Source: Massilia atriviolacea (GTDB taxonomy: Bacteria; Pseudomonadota; Gammaproteobacteria; Burkholderiales; Burkholderiaceae_D). Taken from it: a stretch of DNA of 64,000 nucleotides. Below are positions 8,818-20,177 of the stretch, piece after piece; position 1 is the first letter of the stretch; each line of letters begins with the position of its first letter. The position numbers were made by a program, and so were the translations under genes. The notes under the pieces are model-generated. The model was not told the DNA's origin. It saw only the letters and a list, made by a program, of their open reading frames with translations, and made no database searches. Location of the stretch: NCBI RefSeq assembly GCF_003953935.1, contig NZ_RXLQ01000007.1, positions 186,001 through 250,000 on the forward strand, given 5' to 3'.

Positions 8818-9579
8818 TCAATCCAGACGCATGGGAATGCCCTGCGCGGCCATGAAGCGCTTGGCTTCGCCGACCGTGTGCTGGCCGTAGTGGAAAATGC
8901 TCGCCGCCAGCACCGCGTCGGCCTTGCCGATCTTGATGCCGTCGGCCAGGTCCTGCAGGCCGCCCACGCCGCCCGAGGCGATCACGGGAATGCCGATCGC
9001 GTTCGACACGGCGCTGGTCAATCCCAGGTCGAAGCCGACCCTGGTGCCGTCGCGGTCCATGCTGGTCAGGAGGATCTCGCCGGCGCCCAGGCGCTCCATG
9101 TTCATCGCCCATGCGACCGCATCGAGGCCGGTGGCATTGCGCCCGCCGTGGGTGAAGACTTCCCACTTGCCGGGCGCGGTCTGCTTGGCGTCGATGGCCA
9201 CCACGATGCACTGCGAACCGTGCTTTTGCGAGGCCTCGAACACCAGGTCCGGATTGGTGACGGCCGAGGTGTTCATGCTGACCTTGTCGGCGCCGGCGTT
9301 GAGCAGGCGCCGCACGTCTTCCACCTTGCGCACGCCGCCGCCGACGGTGAGCGGGATGAACACGGTGGAGGCCACCGCTTCGATGATGTGCAGGATCAGG
9401 TCGCGCCCGTCCGAGGACGCGGTGATGTCGAGGAAGGTGATTTCGTCGGCGCCCTGCTGATCGTAGCGGCGCGCGATTTCGACCGGGTCGCCGGCGTCGC
9501 GCAGCTCGGTGAAATTGACGCCCTTGACGACGCGGCCATCGGTCACGTCGAGGCAGGGAATGATGCGTTTTGCGAGCAT
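8818..9579 (-). CDS. hisF: Imidazole glycerol phosphate synthase cyclase subunit
   Basis: 253-residue (beta/alpha)8 barrel that uses ammonia from HisH to convert PRFAR into IGP and AICAR. Catalytic Asp11 ([12 protein letters not shown]) and Asp130 (VVAIDAK) are both present, and the phosphate-binding loops VGGGVR and ASGGVGG are intact. It starts 16 bases after hisA and works with HisH encoded two genes upstream. Confidence 0.97.
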   Translation of the reverse strand: MLAKRIIPCLDVTDGRVVKGVNFTELRDAGDPVEIARRYDQQGADEITFLDITASSDGRDLILHIIEAVASTVFIPLTVGGGVRKVEDVRRLLNAGADKVSMNTSAVTNPDLVFEASQKHGSQCIVVAIDAKQTAPGKWEVFTHGGRNATGLDAVAWAMNMERLGAGEILLTSMDRDGTRVGFDLGLTSAVSNAIGIPVIASGGVGGLQDLADGIKIGKADAVLAASIFHYGQHTVGEAKRFMAAQGIPMRLD

Positions 9580-9595
9580 GGTGTGTTCTTCCGGC

Positions 9596-10372
9596 TTAGG
9601 CCAGGTCGCCTTCGGTGAGTTCGTCGGCGCGCGCCTGGGCCTGGCCCAGGTCGATCGTGCCCTCGTAGATCGAACGGCCGCAGATCACGCCCTCGATGCC
9701 CTCTTCCTGCACCGCGCACAGCGCTTCGACGTCGCCCAGGTTGTGCAGGCCGCCGGAAGCGATGATCGGAATGCGCACGGCCTGGGCCAGCTTGACGGTC
9801 GCTTCGATATTGATCCCGCCCATCATGCCGTCGCGGCCGATGTCGGTGTAGATGATCGATTCGACGCCGTAGGCTTCGAACTTGGTGGCCAGGTCGATCA
9901 CTTCGTGGCCGCTCATCTTGCTCCAGCCGTCGGTGGCGACCTTGCCGTCCTTGGCGTCCAGGCCGACGATGATGTGGCCCGGGAAGGCGCCGCAGGCGTC
10001 GTGCAGGAAGCCGGGATTCTTGACGGCGGCGGTGCCGACGATGATGTAGCTGATGCCGTCGTCGAGATAGCGCTCGATGGTGTCGAGGTCGCGGATGCCG
10101 CCGCCCAGCTGGACCGGGATTTCGTCGATATCGTTATCGACGGCGAACTCCTGCACCACCTGCAGGATGGATTTGACGGCGGCTTCGTTCTTCGGCTTGC
10201 CGGCGAAGGCGCCGTTCAGGTCCACCAGGTGCAGGCGGCGCGCGCCCTGCTTGAGCCAGTGCAGCGCCATTTCGGCGGGGTCTTCGGAAAAGACGGTGGC
10301 AAGTTCCATATCGCCCTGTTTGAGGCGCACGCAGTGACCGTCTTTGAGGTCGATGGCAGGAATGAGCAGCAT
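9596..10372 (-). CDS. hisA: ProFAR isomerase
   Basis: 258-residue (beta/alpha)8 barrel for the Amadori isomerisation of ProFAR to PRFAR. Asp8 (PAIDLKDG) and Asp139 (IVGLDAKDG) fit the catalytic pair, and LGGGIR and ASGGLHN are the phosphate loops. At 258 residues it is slightly longer than the usual 245. It lies between hisH and hisF, as expected in proteobacterial his operons. Confidence 0.97.
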   Translation of the reverse strand: MLLIPAIDLKDGHCVRLKQGDMELATVFSEDPAEMALHWLKQGARRLHLVDLNGAFAGKPKNEAAVKSILQVVQEFAVDNDIDEIPVQLGGGIRDLDTIERYLDDGISYIIVGTAAVKNPGFLHDACGAFPGHIIVGLDAKDGKVATDGWSKMSGHEVIDLATKFEAYGVESIIYTDIGRDGMMGGINIEATVKLAQAVRIPIIASGGLHNLGDVEALCAVQEEGIEGVICGRSIYEGTIDLGQAQARADELTEGDLA

Positions 10373-10437
10373 GATCGGTTATCGCTTAGTTGGGTTGGGT
10401 GATTGGAACATCGGATGACGGGATAATCGGAGGACCA

Positions 10438-11076
10438 TCAGGGATTCCAGTGGACGAAGTTCTTGTACAGCTGCAGGCCCGCGCCGGCGCTTTTCTCCGG
10501 GTGGAACTGGGTCGCGAAGATATTATCGCGGGCGACGGCGCAACAGAAAGGCGCGCCGTAATCGGTTTCGCCGGCGGTGAGGCTGGCATCGTCGGGCTGG
10601 ACATAGTAGCTGTGCACGAAATAGAAGTAGCTATCGTCGAGGATACCCTGCCACAGCGGATGCTGGCGCACTTGTTTCACGCGGTTCCAGCCCATCTGCG
10701 GCACCTTGAAGCGCGAACCGTCCGGCTGCAGGCGGCCGTCGAGCCGGAAGCGCACGACTTTGCCGGGCAACAGGGCCAGGCCGGGGGTGTCGCCTTCCTC
10801 GCTGACGTCGAACAGCATCTGTTCGCCGACGCACACCCCCATCACGGGACGGGTCCGGGCGGCGCGCAGCAGGGCTTCCTCGACGCCGGACTGGCGCAGG
10901 CTGGCCATGCAGTCGCGCATGGCGCCCTGGCCGGGCAGGACGATCCGGTCGGCCGAATCGATATCGGCGACGTCGCCGGAGATGCGTACATCGGCTTCAG
11001 GAGCGACGGCGCGCAGGGCTTGCGCCACCGAGCGCAGGTTGCCCATGCCGTAGTCGACCACAACAATTTTATTCAT
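10438..11076 (-). CDS. hisH: Imidazole glycerol phosphate synthase glutaminase subunit
   Basis: 212-residue class I glutamine amidotransferase that supplies ammonia to HisF. The triad is Cys82 (GVCVGEQ, the nucleophile elbow) with His192 and Glu194 (QFHPEKS). The oxyanion segment LPGQGA is also visible. It lies 77 bases after hisB; that gap contains a REP-like palindrome at 11093. Confidence 0.97.
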   Translation of the reverse strand: MNKIVVVDYGMGNLRSVAQALRAVAPEADVRISGDVADIDSADRIVLPGQGAMRDCMASLRQSGVEEALLRAARTRPVMGVCVGEQMLFDVSEEGDTPGLALLPGKVVRFRLDGRLQPDGSRFKVPQMGWNRVKQVRQHPLWQGILDDSYFYFVHSYYVQPDDASLTAGETDYGAPFCCAVARDNIFATQFHPEKSAGAGLQLYKNFVHWNP

Positions 11077-11092
11077 AGCAATTCAAATGTAC

Positions 11093-11119
11093 CGTCGTTC
11101 CGCCTGCGCGGGAACGACG
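11093..11119. repeat. REP-like palindrome between hisB and hisH
   Basis: CGTCGTTCCGC, loop, GCGGGAACGACG. This is the same element as at 49344 but with one C missing from the left arm. It lies in the 77-base gap between hisB and hisH, so it would be transcribed as a hairpin inside the his mRNA. Confidence 0.75.
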
Positions 11120-11153
11120 GGGATAGAGGGGACCGCATGATGACCGGATGACC

Positions 11154-11756
11154 TTACAGACTACCCTTGGTCGACGGGATGGTGCCGGCCGAACGCGCGT
11201 CGAGTTCCGCGGCCATGCGCAGCGCGCGGCCGAAGGCCTTGAACACGGTTTCGCACTGGTGGTGGGCGTTCTCGCCGCGCAGGTTATCGATATGCAGCGA
11301 CACCAGCGCGTGGTTGACGAAACCCTGGAAAAACTCGTGCGCCAGGTCGACGTCGAAGTTGCCGATCATCGAACGCTTCCAGGGCACGTGCATTTCCAGG
11401 CCCGGACGGCCGGAGAAATCGAGCACCACGCGCGACAGCGCTTCGTCCAGCGGCACGTAGGCGTGGCCGTAGCGGCGGATGCCCTTCTTGTCGCCGATCG
11501 CCTTGGCCACCGCCATGCCGAGCGTGATGCCGGTATCTTCCACCGTGTGGTGGGCGTCGATGTGCAGGTCGCCCACGCATTCGATATCGAGGTCGATCAG
11601 GCCGTGGCGCGCGATCTGGTCGAGCATGTGGTCCAGAAAAGGAACGCCCGTGTTCAGCTTTTGCTGGCCGGTGCCATCGAGGTTGATGGCGACGCGGATC
11701 TGCGTCTCGTTGGTGTTGCGCGTGATACTTGCGGTGCGGTCTGCGGTGAGGGTCAT
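11154..11756 (-). CDS. hisB: Imidazoleglycerol-phosphate dehydratase
   Basis: 200-residue monofunctional dehydratase; the phosphatase half seen in enterobacterial HisB is absent, as is usual in betaproteobacteria. The duplicated Mn-binding patterns are present: [14 protein letters not shown] and, in the second half, [16 protein letters not shown]. The gene starts 11 bases after hisC. Histidinol-phosphatase activity must be encoded elsewhere. Confidence 0.97.
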   Translation of the reverse strand: MTLTADRTASITRNTNETQIRVAINLDGTGQQKLNTGVPFLDHMLDQIARHGLIDLDIECVGDLHIDAHHTVEDTGITLGMAVAKAIGDKKGIRRYGHAYVPLDEALSRVVLDFSGRPGLEMHVPWKRSMIGNFDVDLAHEFFQGFVNHALVSLHIDNLRGENAHHQCETVFKAFGRALRMAAELDARSAGTIPSTKGSL

Positions 11757-11767
11757 GGGAGGCTCGG

Positions 11768-12862
11768 TTAGTGCGAAGTCAGCGATGCCTTGATGGCATC
11801 CAGGAAAACAGCATTTTCTTCAGGTGTGCTCACGGTCACGCGGATGCATCCGCCCAATCCGTTCATTTTACTCACATTTTTGATCAACACCTTTTGCGCA
11901 TCGAGGCGTGCGACGGCGGCGTCGGCGTCCGGCAGGCGCACCAGCAGGAAGTTGGCGGCCGAGGGAAACACGGTCACCCCGGGCAGCGCGCCCAGGTCGG
12001 CCGCCAGCTGCTCGCGTGCGCCGATCAGCAGGGTGGCCTGGTCGTTCAACACCTCGATGTGATCGAGTGCGAATTCGGCGGCGGTCTGGGTCAGCACGTT
12101 GATGTTGTAGGGCGGGCGTACCTTCTCGAACTGCGCCAGCAGCTTGGGCGCGGCGCTCATGTAGCCGAGGCGGATGCCGGCCAGGCCCAGTTTCGAGACG
12201 GTGCGCATGACCACCATGTTTTCGAACTCGGGCAGGCGCTGCATGAAGGAGGTGCGCGCGAACGGGCCGTAGGCTTCGTCGACGACGACGATGCCGGTGT
12301 CGCCGGCGGCGCGGATGATCTCGACCATCTCATCCGGGTCGAACAGGTTGCCGGTCGGGTTGTTGGGGTAGGCCAGGAACACCAGCGCCGGCTTGTGCTC
12401 GGCGATCCTGGCGAGCATGGCGGATTTGTCGAGCGTCATGTCGGCGCGCAGCGGCACGCCGACGAAATCGGCGCCGGCCAGCATGGCCGAGCGCGAAAAC
12501 ATCACGAAGCCGGGCGTGGGCGCCAGGATCACCGGGCGGCGCGCGCCGCCCGCAACGGCGGTGGCCATGATCGAGATCAGTTCATCGGAACCGTTGCCGA
12601 GGATGACGTCGTAGCCGCCCGGGACGCCGAGGCGGGTGCAGATCTTGTGCTTGAGCGTGGCGTTGCTGGGCAGCGGGTAGCGGTTCAGGACAGCGGCGGC
12701 CAGGCGCTGGCCCAGTTCTTCGCGCAGGTGGGCAGGCAGCGAATACGGGTTTTCCATCGCATCGAGCTTGATGTAGCCGTCGGCGTCGGCGACGACGTAG
12801 GCATGGTCGGCCTGGACCTCGGGACGGATCGTGTTGGCGATCAGCGTGTCGATGAAACTCAT
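11768..12862 (-). CDS. hisC: Histidinol-phosphate aminotransferase
   Basis: 364-residue fold-type I PLP enzyme that transaminates imidazole acetol phosphate. The PLP lysine is Lys224 ([11 protein letters not shown]). ENPY near residue 37, AYPNNPTG (about 164-171) and VVDEAYG complete the family signature. Upstream lies an 89-base gap holding a REP-like element, then the methyltransferase gene. Confidence 0.96.
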   Translation of the reverse strand: MSFIDTLIANTIRPEVQADHAYVVADADGYIKLDAMENPYSLPAHLREELGQRLAAAVLNRYPLPSNATLKHKICTRLGVPGGYDVILGNGSDELISIMATAVAGGARRPVILAPTPGFVMFSRSAMLAGADFVGVPLRADMTLDKSAMLARIAEHKPALVFLAYPNNPTGNLFDPDEMVEIIRAAGDTGIVVVDEAYGPFARTSFMQRLPEFENMVVMRTVSKLGLAGIRLGYMSAAPKLLAQFEKVRPPYNINVLTQTAAEFALDHIEVLNDQATLLIGAREQLAADLGALPGVTVFPSAANFLLVRLPDADAAVARLDAQKVLIKNVSKMNGLGGCIRVTVSTPEENAVFLDAIKASLTSH

Positions 12863-12884
12863 GCTGCTTTGCTCCTTAATTTAC

Positions 12885-12912
12885 CGTCGTTCCCGCGCAG
12901 GCGGGAATGACG
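12885..12912. repeat. REP-like palindrome between the methyltransferase gene and hisC
   Basis: CGTCGTTCCCGC, loop GCAG, GCGGGAATGACG, an 11-of-12-base stem allowing one mismatch. A short (GGTGGC)-type tract and a further GGGAATGAC half-copy (to about 12947) follow. It sits in the transcribed gap within the his block and is in the opposite orientation to the copy at 11093. Confidence 0.75.
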
Positions 12913-12951
12913 GCGCTGGTGGCGGTGGTGGCGGTGGTGGGAATGACAGTA

Positions 12952-13767
12952 CTATGCATTTTGAGCCTGCGCAGTCTTCTTGGCCGGCTTGCGCTTCTTG
13001 ACCATCTCCTGCTCCGGCGGCGCGGCCAGGCGCGCGGCGATGATGTCGCAGTAGGCGGCATTGAGCTCGAAGCCGACAAAATTGCGTCCGCAGCGCTTGG
13101 CCGCCATGGCCGTGGTGCCGCTGCCCATGAACAGGTCCATCACCACGCCGTCCGGCGGGCAGGAAGCCTTGACCATGCGCTCGATGATCTCCAGCGGTTT
13201 CTGGGTCGGGTGGTCGGCGCGCTCCGGGTGTTCCTTGTGCAGGCGCGAGACGCTCCACAGATCCTTGGGGTTGTAGCCCACTTCCAGCCACTTGGCGCCG
13301 ACGAAAATCGAGCGCGAACGGGCCTTCTTGGTGGCCGCGTCGTAGGGAATGCGCACCGCGTCCAGGTCGAAGTAGTAATCCTTGCGGTTGACGAAGAACC
13401 CGATCGTGTCGTGCACCGAACTGAAACTGCGCACGCTGCCGCCCATCGACGGCACCCGGCGGTCCCAGATAATCTCGTTCATCATCGTCATGCGCTGCTT
13501 GAGCATGACGAAAATCTCGGGCGAAAAGCGCCACGTCAGGAAGATGTACAGGCTGCCGTTGGGCTTGAGCTTGGGCAGCGCCTTCGCAATCCATTGCTCG
13601 GTCCAGGCCAGGTAGTCGGCCACGCTTTGCTGGTCGGAGTCGTTGCCGTAGTCCTTGCCGAGGTTATACGGCGGGTCGGTCAGAATCAGGTCGATGGCGC
13701 CGTCCGGAATGCGCGCCAGTCCGGCCAGCGCATCCTCGCAAAATACCCGATTGAGCCAGTCGCTCAT
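12952..13767 (-). CDS. Site-specific DNA methyltransferase (beta-class, N6-adenine or N4-cytosine)
   Basis: 271 residues from the ATG at 13767, which overlaps the hisD stop (ATGA). The amino-methyltransferase catalytic motif DPPY is at residues 31-34 and the SAM-binding motif [10 protein letters not shown] at 211-220. A HPTQKP segment (186-191) lies just before the SAM motif. The order DPPY then SAM motif marks the beta class, which includes CcrM- and YhdJ-like orphan enzymes. No restriction endonuclease is adjacent. The C-terminus is a Lys-rich tail. The 4-base overlap with hisD implies translational coupling within the his operon. DPPY enzymes methylate adenine or cytosine N4; adenine is the more likely guess. 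The target site is unknown. Confidence 0.9.
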   Translation of the reverse strand: MSDWLNRVFCEDALAGLARIPDGAIDLILTDPPYNLGKDYGNDSDQQSVADYLAWTEQWIAKALPKLKPNGSLYIFLTWRFSPEIFVMLKQRMTMMNEIIWDRRVPSMGGSVRSFSSVHDTIGFFVNRKDYYFDLDAVRIPYDAATKKARSRSIFVGAKWLEVGYNPKDLWSVSRLHKEHPERADHPTQKPLEIIERMVKASCPPDGVVMDLFMGSGTTAMAAKRCGRNFVGFELNAAYCDIIAARLAAPPEQEMVKKRKPAKKTAQAQNA

Positions 13768-15086
13768 GCCGCCGGTCGCAATCGGAGCTCGGCGCTGCGG
13801 GCGTGCGCCTGCAAGCCTTCGCCGTAGGCCAGTTCCGCCGCGACCTTGCCCAGCGTCTGGGCGCCGGCTTCGCTCACGAAAATGACGGACGAGCGCTTCT
13901 GGAAATCGTACACGCCCAGCGGCGACGAAAAACGCGCGGTGCGCGAGGTCGGCAGCACGTGGTTCGGGCCGCAGCAGTAGTCGCCCAGCGATTCGGACGA
14001 AAAGCGCCCGAGGAACATGGCGCCGGCGTGGCGGATCTTGTCGGCCCACTGCTGCGGGTCCTCGGCCGAAATTTCCAGGTGCTCGGCGGCGATGGCGTTG
14101 GCGATGTCGCACGCTTCCTGCATGTCGCGCACCTTGACCAGGGCGCCGCGCTCGCTCATGGAGGTGCGGATGGTGTCCGCGCGCGGCATGCTCGGCAGCA
14201 GCTTGTGGATGCTCGCTTCGACCCTGGCGATGTAAGCGGCGTCCGGACACAGCATGATGGCCTGCGCCAGTTCGTCGTGCTCGGCCTGGGAGAACAGGTC
14301 CATCGCGACCCAGTCCGGGTCGGTGCTGCCGTCGCACAGCACCAGGATTTCGGACGGGCCGGCGATCATGTCGATGCCGACGGTGCCGAACACGCGGCGC
14401 TTGGCGGCGGCCACGTAGGCGTTGCCGGGGCCGACGATCTTGTCGACCGGGGCGATGCTGGCGGTGCCGTAGGCCAGCGCGCCGACAGCCTGGGCGCCGC
14501 CGATGGTGATCACGCGCGTCACGCCGGCAATCGCGGCGGCGGCCAGCACCATCTGGTTCTTCACCCCGTCCGGGGTCGGCACCACCATGATGATCTCAGC
14601 CACCCCGGCCACCTTGGCCGGCAGCGCGTTCATCAGCACCGACGACGGGTAGGCCGCCTTGCCGCCCGGGACGTAGATGCCGACCCGGTCGAGCGGCGTG
14701 ATTCTCTGGCCCAGCAGCGTGCCATCGGGCTCGATGTAGGTGAAGCCGCGCAGTTCTTCCTTCTGGCGTTCGTGGAAGACGCGGATCCGTGCGGCGGCCG
14801 TTTCCAGCGCCGCGCGCTGGGCCGCCGGCAGCGCAGCGAGCGCCGCCTGCAATTCGGCTTGCGGCACGTCGAAGGCGGCCATGCTGGCGGCGCCGCCGGG
14901 AATGCGATCGAACCTGTTGGTGTAGTCGAGGACCGCGGCGTCGCCCCGCTGTCTGACGTCATGCAGGATCGCCGCCACCGATTGTTCAATCGCTTCATCG
15001 GTGGACGCTTCGAAGGCCAGCAGGGTATCGAGGCGTTGCTTGAAGTCCGGCTGGGCCGAATCGAGGTGGCGGATCTGGATGGTCAT
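13764..15086 (-). CDS. hisD: Histidinol dehydrogenase
   Basis: 440 residues from the ATG at 15086 ([15 protein letters not shown]). It performs the last two oxidations, histidinol to histidine, with NAD. The zinc-enzyme signature is clear: [20 protein letters not shown] with [10 protein letters not shown] just after it, and AAEHLEI. The gene starts 26 bases after hisG. Its stop overlaps the start of the methyltransferase gene. Confidence 0.97.
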   Translation of the reverse strand: MTIQIRHLDSAQPDFKQRLDTLLAFEASTDEAIEQSVAAILHDVRQRGDAAVLDYTNRFDRIPGGAASMAAFDVPQAELQAALAALPAAQRAALETAAARIRVFHERQKEELRGFTYIEPDGTLLGQRITPLDRVGIYVPGGKAAYPSSVLMNALPAKVAGVAEIIMVVPTPDGVKNQMVLAAAAIAGVTRVITIGGAQAVGALAYGTASIAPVDKIVGPGNAYVAAAKRRVFGTVGIDMIAGPSEILVLCDGSTDPDWVAMDLFSQAEHDELAQAIMLCPDAAYIARVEASIHKLLPSMPRADTIRTSMSERGALVKVRDMQEACDIANAIAAEHLEISAEDPQQWADKIRHAGAMFLGRFSSESLGDYCCGPNHVLPTSRTARFSSPLGVYDFQKRSSVIFVSEAGAQTLGKVAAELAYGEGLQAHARSAELRLRPAA

Positions 15087-15112
15087 GATAGTGTCGTTGT
15101 TCAGCTTGGTTG

Positions 15113-15790
15113 TTAAGCTTGGTTGTCTAGTCGCGACGCGCGTTCGAAGGCGTCCAGGATCGGTTGCAGGCGCTCGCGCTTGAGTTTGAGCGCGGCCTGG
15201 TTCACCACCAGGCGCGAGGAGATGTCCATGATCTCTTCGACTTCGACCAGGTTGTTGGCGCGCAGGGTGCTGCCGGTGGAGACCACGTCGACGATCGCAT
15301 CCGACAGGCCGACCAGGGGCGCCAGCTCCATCGAGCCGTACAGCTTGATCAGGTCGACGTGCACGCCCTTGGCGGCGAAGTGCTCGCGCGCGGTCTGGAC
15401 GAACTTGGTGGCCACGCGCAGGCGCGCGCCCTGGCGCACCGCCTTGTCGTAGTCGAAGCCGGCGTTGACGGCCACCGACATGCGGCATTTGGCGATGTTC
15501 AGGTCGATCGGCTGGTACAGGCCTTCGCCGCCATGCTCGAGCAGCACGTCCTTGCCGGCCACGCCGAAATCGGCCGCGCCGTACTGCACGTAGGTCGGCA
15601 CGTCGGAGGCGCGCACGATGATGACGCGCACGTGCGGATCGTTGGTCGCCAAAATCAGCTTGCGCGAGGTCTCCGGGTTTTCGGTGACGGTGATGCCGGC
15701 CGCTTCCAACAGGGGCAGGGTGTCGTCGAAGATGCGGCCTTTCGACAGCGCCAGGATCAGGGAATTGGCCGGCTTGCTGAATGTACTCAT
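15113..15790 (-). CDS. hisG: ATP phosphoribosyltransferase, short form
   Basis: 225 residues from the ATG at 15790 ([20 protein letters not shown]). It is the first, feedback-controlled step of histidine synthesis, joining ATP and PRPP. The PRPP-binding loop [14 protein letters not shown] is present. The length matches the short HisG form, which lacks the C-terminal regulatory domain and needs the HisZ subunit. No hisZ is in this window, so it should be elsewhere. Near the stop, AGCTTGGTTGT occurs twice in tandem (about 15102-15124). Confidence 0.96.
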   Translation of the reverse strand: MSTFSKPANSLILALSKGRIFDDTLPLLEAAGITVTENPETSRKLILATNDPHVRVIIVRASDVPTYVQYGAADFGVAGKDVLLEHGGEGLYQPIDLNIAKCRMSVAVNAGFDYDKAVRQGARLRVATKFVQTAREHFAAKGVHVDLIKLYGSMELAPLVGLSDAIVDVVSTGSTLRANNLVEVEEIMDISSRLVVNQAALKLKRERLQPILDAFERASRLDNQA

Positions 15791-15801
15791 CGATGTAGTC
15801 T

Positions 15802-17052
15802 TTACTTGATGCGGACGATATCGGCGCCCACCGCCGACAGCTTCACTTCCATGCGGTCGTAGCCGCGGTCGAGGTGATAGATGCGGTCGATGATGGTGGT
15901 GCCCTGCGCGGCCATGGCGGCGATCACCAGCGAGGCCGAGGCGCGCAGGTCGGTCGCCATCACGGGCGCGCCCACCAGCCTGTCGACGCCCTTGACGTGG
16001 GCGGTGTTGCCCTCGGTCTGGATCGACGCGCCCAGGCGGTTCATCTCCTGCACGTGCATGAAGCGGTTTTCGAAAATCGTCTCCGTAATGCGGCTGCTGC
16101 CCGAGGCGATGGTGTCGACCGCCATGAACTGGGCCTGCATATCGGTCGGAAAACCCGGATATTCGGTGGTGCGGAACGACACCGGCTTCGGACGCCCGCC
16201 CATCTGCGCGCGGATCGACTCCGGTCCCATGGTCATCACCACGCCGATCTCGCGCAGCTTGTCGAGCGCCACGTCGAAGTAGTCGGTGCGGGTGTTCCTG
16301 AGCAGGATGTCGCCGCCGGTGGCCGCCACCGCGCAGAGAAAAGTGGCCGCTTCGATGCGGTCGGAAATCACCGCGTGCCTGGCGCCGTGCAGTTCGGCCA
16401 CGCCCTGGATCACCAGGCGGTCGGTGCCGATGCCCTCGATCTTCGCGCCCATGGCCACCAGCAGGTTGGCCAGGTCGGTCACTTCCGGCTCGCGCGCGGC
16501 GTTCTCCAGGATGGTTTCGCCTTCGGCCAGGGTGGCCGCCATCAGCAGGTTCTCGGTGCCGGTGACGGTGATCATGTCGGTGCGGATGCGCGCGCCCTTG
16601 AGCTTCTTGCACTTGGCGTAGATGTAGCCGCCTTCGATGGTGATGTCGGCGCCGAGCGCCTGCAGGCCCTTGATGTGCTGGTCGACCGGACGCGAGCCGA
16701 TGGCGCAGCCGCCCGGCAGCGAGACCTTCGCTTCGCCGAAGCGCGCCAGCAGGGGACCGAGCACCAGGATCGAGGCGCGCATGGTCTTGACCAGTTCATA
16801 CGGCGCTTCCAGCGTGGTGATGGCGCTGCCGTTGAGGGTGACCTTCTCGTCGTCCTGCGTCACCGTCAGGCCGGTCTGGGCCAGCAGCTTGAGGATGGTC
16901 TTGACGTCGTGCAGGCGCGGCACGTTCGACAGTTCGAGGTCGCCCGAGGTGAGCAGACCGGCGCACAGGATCGGCAGGGCCGCGTTCTTGGCGCCCGAGA
17001 TGACGATGTCCCCTTCGAGGCGTTTGCCTCCGACCACTTGGAGCTTGTCCAT
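15802..17052 (-). CDS. murA: UDP-N-acetylglucosamine 1-carboxyvinyltransferase
   Basis: 416-residue enzyme for the first committed step of peptidoglycan synthesis, adding enolpyruvate from PEP to UDP-GlcNAc. Lys22-Asn23 (SGAKNAAL) and the PEP-binding Cys116 in [14 protein letters not shown] are present, so it should be fosfomycin-sensitive in principle. It starts 13 bases after the bolA-like gene and ends 11 bases before hisG. Confidence 0.97.
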   Translation of the reverse strand: MDKLQVVGGKRLEGDIVISGAKNAALPILCAGLLTSGDLELSNVPRLHDVKTILKLLAQTGLTVTQDDEKVTLNGSAITTLEAPYELVKTMRASILVLGPLLARFGEAKVSLPGGCAIGSRPVDQHIKGLQALGADITIEGGYIYAKCKKLKGARIRTDMITVTGTENLLMAATLAEGETILENAAREPEVTDLANLLVAMGAKIEGIGTDRLVIQGVAELHGARHAVISDRIEAATFLCAVAATGGDILLRNTRTDYFDVALDKLREIGVVMTMGPESIRAQMGGRPKPVSFRTTEYPGFPTDMQAQFMAVDTIASGSSRITETIFENRFMHVQEMNRLGASIQTEGNTAHVKGVDRLVGAPVMATDLRASASLVIAAMAAQGTTIIDRIYHLDRGYDRMEVKLSAVGADIVRIK

Positions 17053-17065
17053 GCTGATTATCCTT

Positions 17066-17302
17066 TTATCCTTGGTATTCTTCTGGGGTGAGCGTTTTCA
17101 TCGACAGCGCGTGGATTTCTTCGCGCATGCGGTCGCCCAGCGCCGCGTAGACGATCTGGTGGCGCTGGATCGGGCGCTTGCCGGCAAACGCCGGCGAGAC
17201 GATGACGGCGGAGAAGTGCTGGCCGTCGCCCTCCACTTCGAGGTGGGTGCATTCGAGACCGGCGCTGATGTAGCCGTGGATGAGTTCTGGTGTGGTAGCC
17301 AC
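17066..17302 (-). CDS. BolA family protein (IbaG-like)
   Basis: 78-residue BolA-fold protein with a GTG start preceded by AGAGGAA. It has the helix-turn segment [15 protein letters not shown] and a terminal [13 protein letters not shown]. BolA/IbaG proteins pair with monothiol glutaredoxins in Fe-S handling; a CGFS glutaredoxin is encoded at 41110. The position directly before murA matches ibaG-murA in many proteobacteria. Confidence 0.92.
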   Translation of the reverse strand: MATTPELIHGYISAGLECTHLEVEGDGQHFSAVIVSPAFAGKRPIQRHQIVYAALGDRMREEIHALSMKTLTPEEYQG

Positions 17303-17317
17303 GATAGGTTCCTCTGA

Positions 17318-18078
17318 TTAGTGGCGCAGGTTGTAGCCGCGCTTGAGCAGGTTGATGGCGATACCCGCGAGTACCGCGAAGAAGGCCGACACGATCGCCA
17401 GGCTGGTCCACGGCGACACATCGGACTGGCCGAAGAAGCCGTGGCGGAAGCCGTCGATCATGTAGAAAAACGGATTGAAGTGCGACACGGTGAGCCAGAA
17501 CGGCGGCAGCGAGTGGATCGAGTAGAACACGCCGGACAGGAAAGTGGCAGGCATGATCAGGAAATTCTGGAACGCGGCCAGCTGGTCGAATTTTTCGGCC
17601 CAGATGCCGGCAATCACCCCCATGGTGCCGAGGATGGCGGCGCCCAGCACGGCGAAAGCCAGGATCCACAGCGGCGCCGCGAACGACAGCTTGGCGAACC
17701 ACACGGTGGCGATGAAGACGCCGAAGCCGACCGTCAGGCCGCGCACCACGGAAGCGAGCACGTAGGCCGACAGGATCTCCCAGTGCGACAGCGGCGGCAG
17801 CAGGATGAACACCAGGTTGCCGGTGATCTTGGACTGGATCAGCGAGGACGAGGAGTTGGCGAAGGAATTCTGCAACACGCTCATCATCACCAGGCCGGGA
17901 ATCAGGAAGGCGGTGTAGTTCACGCCGCGCACGTTGACGTGCCCTTCGAGCACGTGGCCGAAGATCAGCAGGTACAGCATGGCCGTGAGCACCGGCGCGG
18001 CCACGGTCTGGGTGGCCACCTTCCAGAAGCGCAGCATTTCCTTGTAAAGCAGGGTCTGGAAGCCCACCGAGAACATAT

Positions 18079-18082
<4 letters not shown>
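17318..18082 (-). CDS. ABC-2 type exporter permease
   Basis: 254 residues with about six transmembrane helices. It is the inner-membrane half of an ABC-2 exporter, with the family motif around GLVMMSVLQNSFANSSSSL and IDGFRHGFFG near the C-terminus. Its start overlaps the ATPase stop by 4 bases (ATGA). This pair lies between mlaB and the bolA-like gene in many Burkholderiales. The substrate is unknown; YadG/YadH is the nearest E. coli analogue. Confidence 0.92.
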
Positions 18083-19008
<926 letters not shown>

Positions 19009-19126
19009 GCGTCTTTTTTGGGTGAGCAAATGTCTATACAGCATGCACAGACATTGCGGGGTGAGCCGTCAATTATAGGGGAAATCGGGAGAAACAGAGT
19101 TGCCTGGGGTTACAGGCAGAGGGAGT

Positions 19127-19148
19127 GGAGAGGCGGACACGCCTCTCC
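19127..19148 (-). other. Hairpin after mlaB
   Basis: GGAGAGGC (19127-19134) and GCCTCTCC (19141-19148) form a perfect 8-bp stem with a 6-base loop, 10 bases past the mlaB stop. No T-run follows on the minus strand. It is in the largest gap (149 bases) between mlaB and the ABC genes and may stabilise or attenuate the upstream message. Confidence 0.45.
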
Positions 19149-19157
19149 GAGGCAGGA

Positions 19158-19466
19158 TCAATGGTGGTGCAGGTTGGCGGGAGTGTCCACCAGGAAGGCA
19201 TCGACGCCGTACAGCGCGGCCAGGCTTTTCAGGCTGTCCGGAAGATTGACATAGGACAGCACCACGCCGGCCGTGCGCGCGGCGCGCTGCCAGGCCAGCA
19301 GGACCGCGACGGCGGACGAATCGGCCACCTTGACGGAGCCGAAATCGAACACGGTCTGGCCCGCCTTGATGGCATCGTAACCCTGGACCAGCGCCGCCTT
19401 GGCGTTGTGCACGGTCAGGGTATCGATGTTCTCGAGCTTGTTGGTTTGAGGCACGGCTTGAACCAT
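19158..19466 (-). CDS. mlaB: STAS-domain protein MlaB
   Basis: 102-residue single STAS domain, with the KVADSSAVAVLLAWQRAA segment at the conserved loop and helix. MlaB binds the MlaF ATPase and is needed for MlaFEDB complex activity in lipid transport at the inner membrane. It starts 1 base before the mlaC stop region and follows mlaC directly. Confidence 0.9.
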   Translation of the reverse strand: MVQAVPQTNKLENIDTLTVHNAKAALVQGYDAIKAGQTVFDFGSVKVADSSAVAVLLAWQRAARTAGVVLSYVNLPDSLKSLAALYGVDAFLVDTPANLHHH

Positions 19467-19467
19467 C

Positions 19468-20106
19468 TTATTTGAGTGGCTTGGCCAGCGGCTTGCTTGC
19501 CAGCTTCTTGTTGCGCTCGGCCAGGGTCTTGATCAGGCCATCGATGCCGGACTTGTTGATTTCCGACGCGAAAGTGCCTTTATAGGTTTCCACCAGCCAC
19601 GCGCCCAGCACGTTGATGTCGAAAATCTTCCAGCCGGCCGGGGTTTGCGCCAGGCGGTAGTTCAGGGTGACCGGCTCGCCGCGCGCCACGTTCACCTGCG
19701 AACGGACTTCGACTTCCTTGTCTTCCGGCGCGGCGCGCAGCGGCTTGAACTCCACGGTCTCATTCTTGATCTGCGACAGCGCGCCCGAGTAGGTGAAGAT
19801 CAGCAGGGTGCGGAACTCGTTCGAGAGCTGCTTTTGCTGTTCCGGGGTGGCATCGCGCCAGAAACGGCCGGCGGCCAGCTGGGTCATGCGCATGAAGTCG
19901 ACGTGCGGCAAGATCTTGCTTTCAACCAGGTCCATGACCTTTTTCTGGTTGCCGGCCTGGATATCCTTGTCGGTCTTGGCGGTGTCGATGACGTCGGCGC
20001 TGATGCGCTTGACCAGCGCGTCCGGCGCTTCGGCAGGGGCGGCAGCGGTGGCGCTGGTGGCGATGGCGACGGTCGCGAGGGCGATAAGTTGTTTGATCAG
20101 TTTCAT
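19468..20106 (-). CDS. mlaC: Periplasmic phospholipid-binding protein MlaC
   Basis: 212 residues with a signal peptide (QLIALATVAIATSATAAA). It is the soluble lipid shuttle between the MlaA complex in the outer membrane and MlaFEDB in the inner membrane. The segment HVDFMRMTQLAAGRFWRDATPEQQKQL is characteristic of the family. It lies 71 bases after mlaA and 1 base before mlaB. Confidence 0.95.
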   Translation of the reverse strand: MKLIKQLIALATVAIATSATAAAPAEAPDALVKRISADVIDTAKTDKDIQAGNQKKVMDLVESKILPHVDFMRMTQLAAGRFWRDATPEQQKQLSNEFRTLLIFTYSGALSQIKNETVEFKPLRAAPEDKEVEVRSQVNVARGEPVTLNYRLAQTPAGWKIFDINVLGAWLVETYKGTFASEINKSGIDGLIKTLAERNKKLASKPLAKPLK

Positions 20107-20177
20107 AAGCTCTTTTCGAAAAGGTGGCGTGTTGACCGGTACTGGACTGTGCTGTGACAGCCCAGTTTAACGGTTAA

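Noticed and set aside
12952-13767. Restriction-modification system
   Set aside because: Only the methyltransferase is present; the flanking genes are hisD and hisC, with no endonuclease or specificity subunit.
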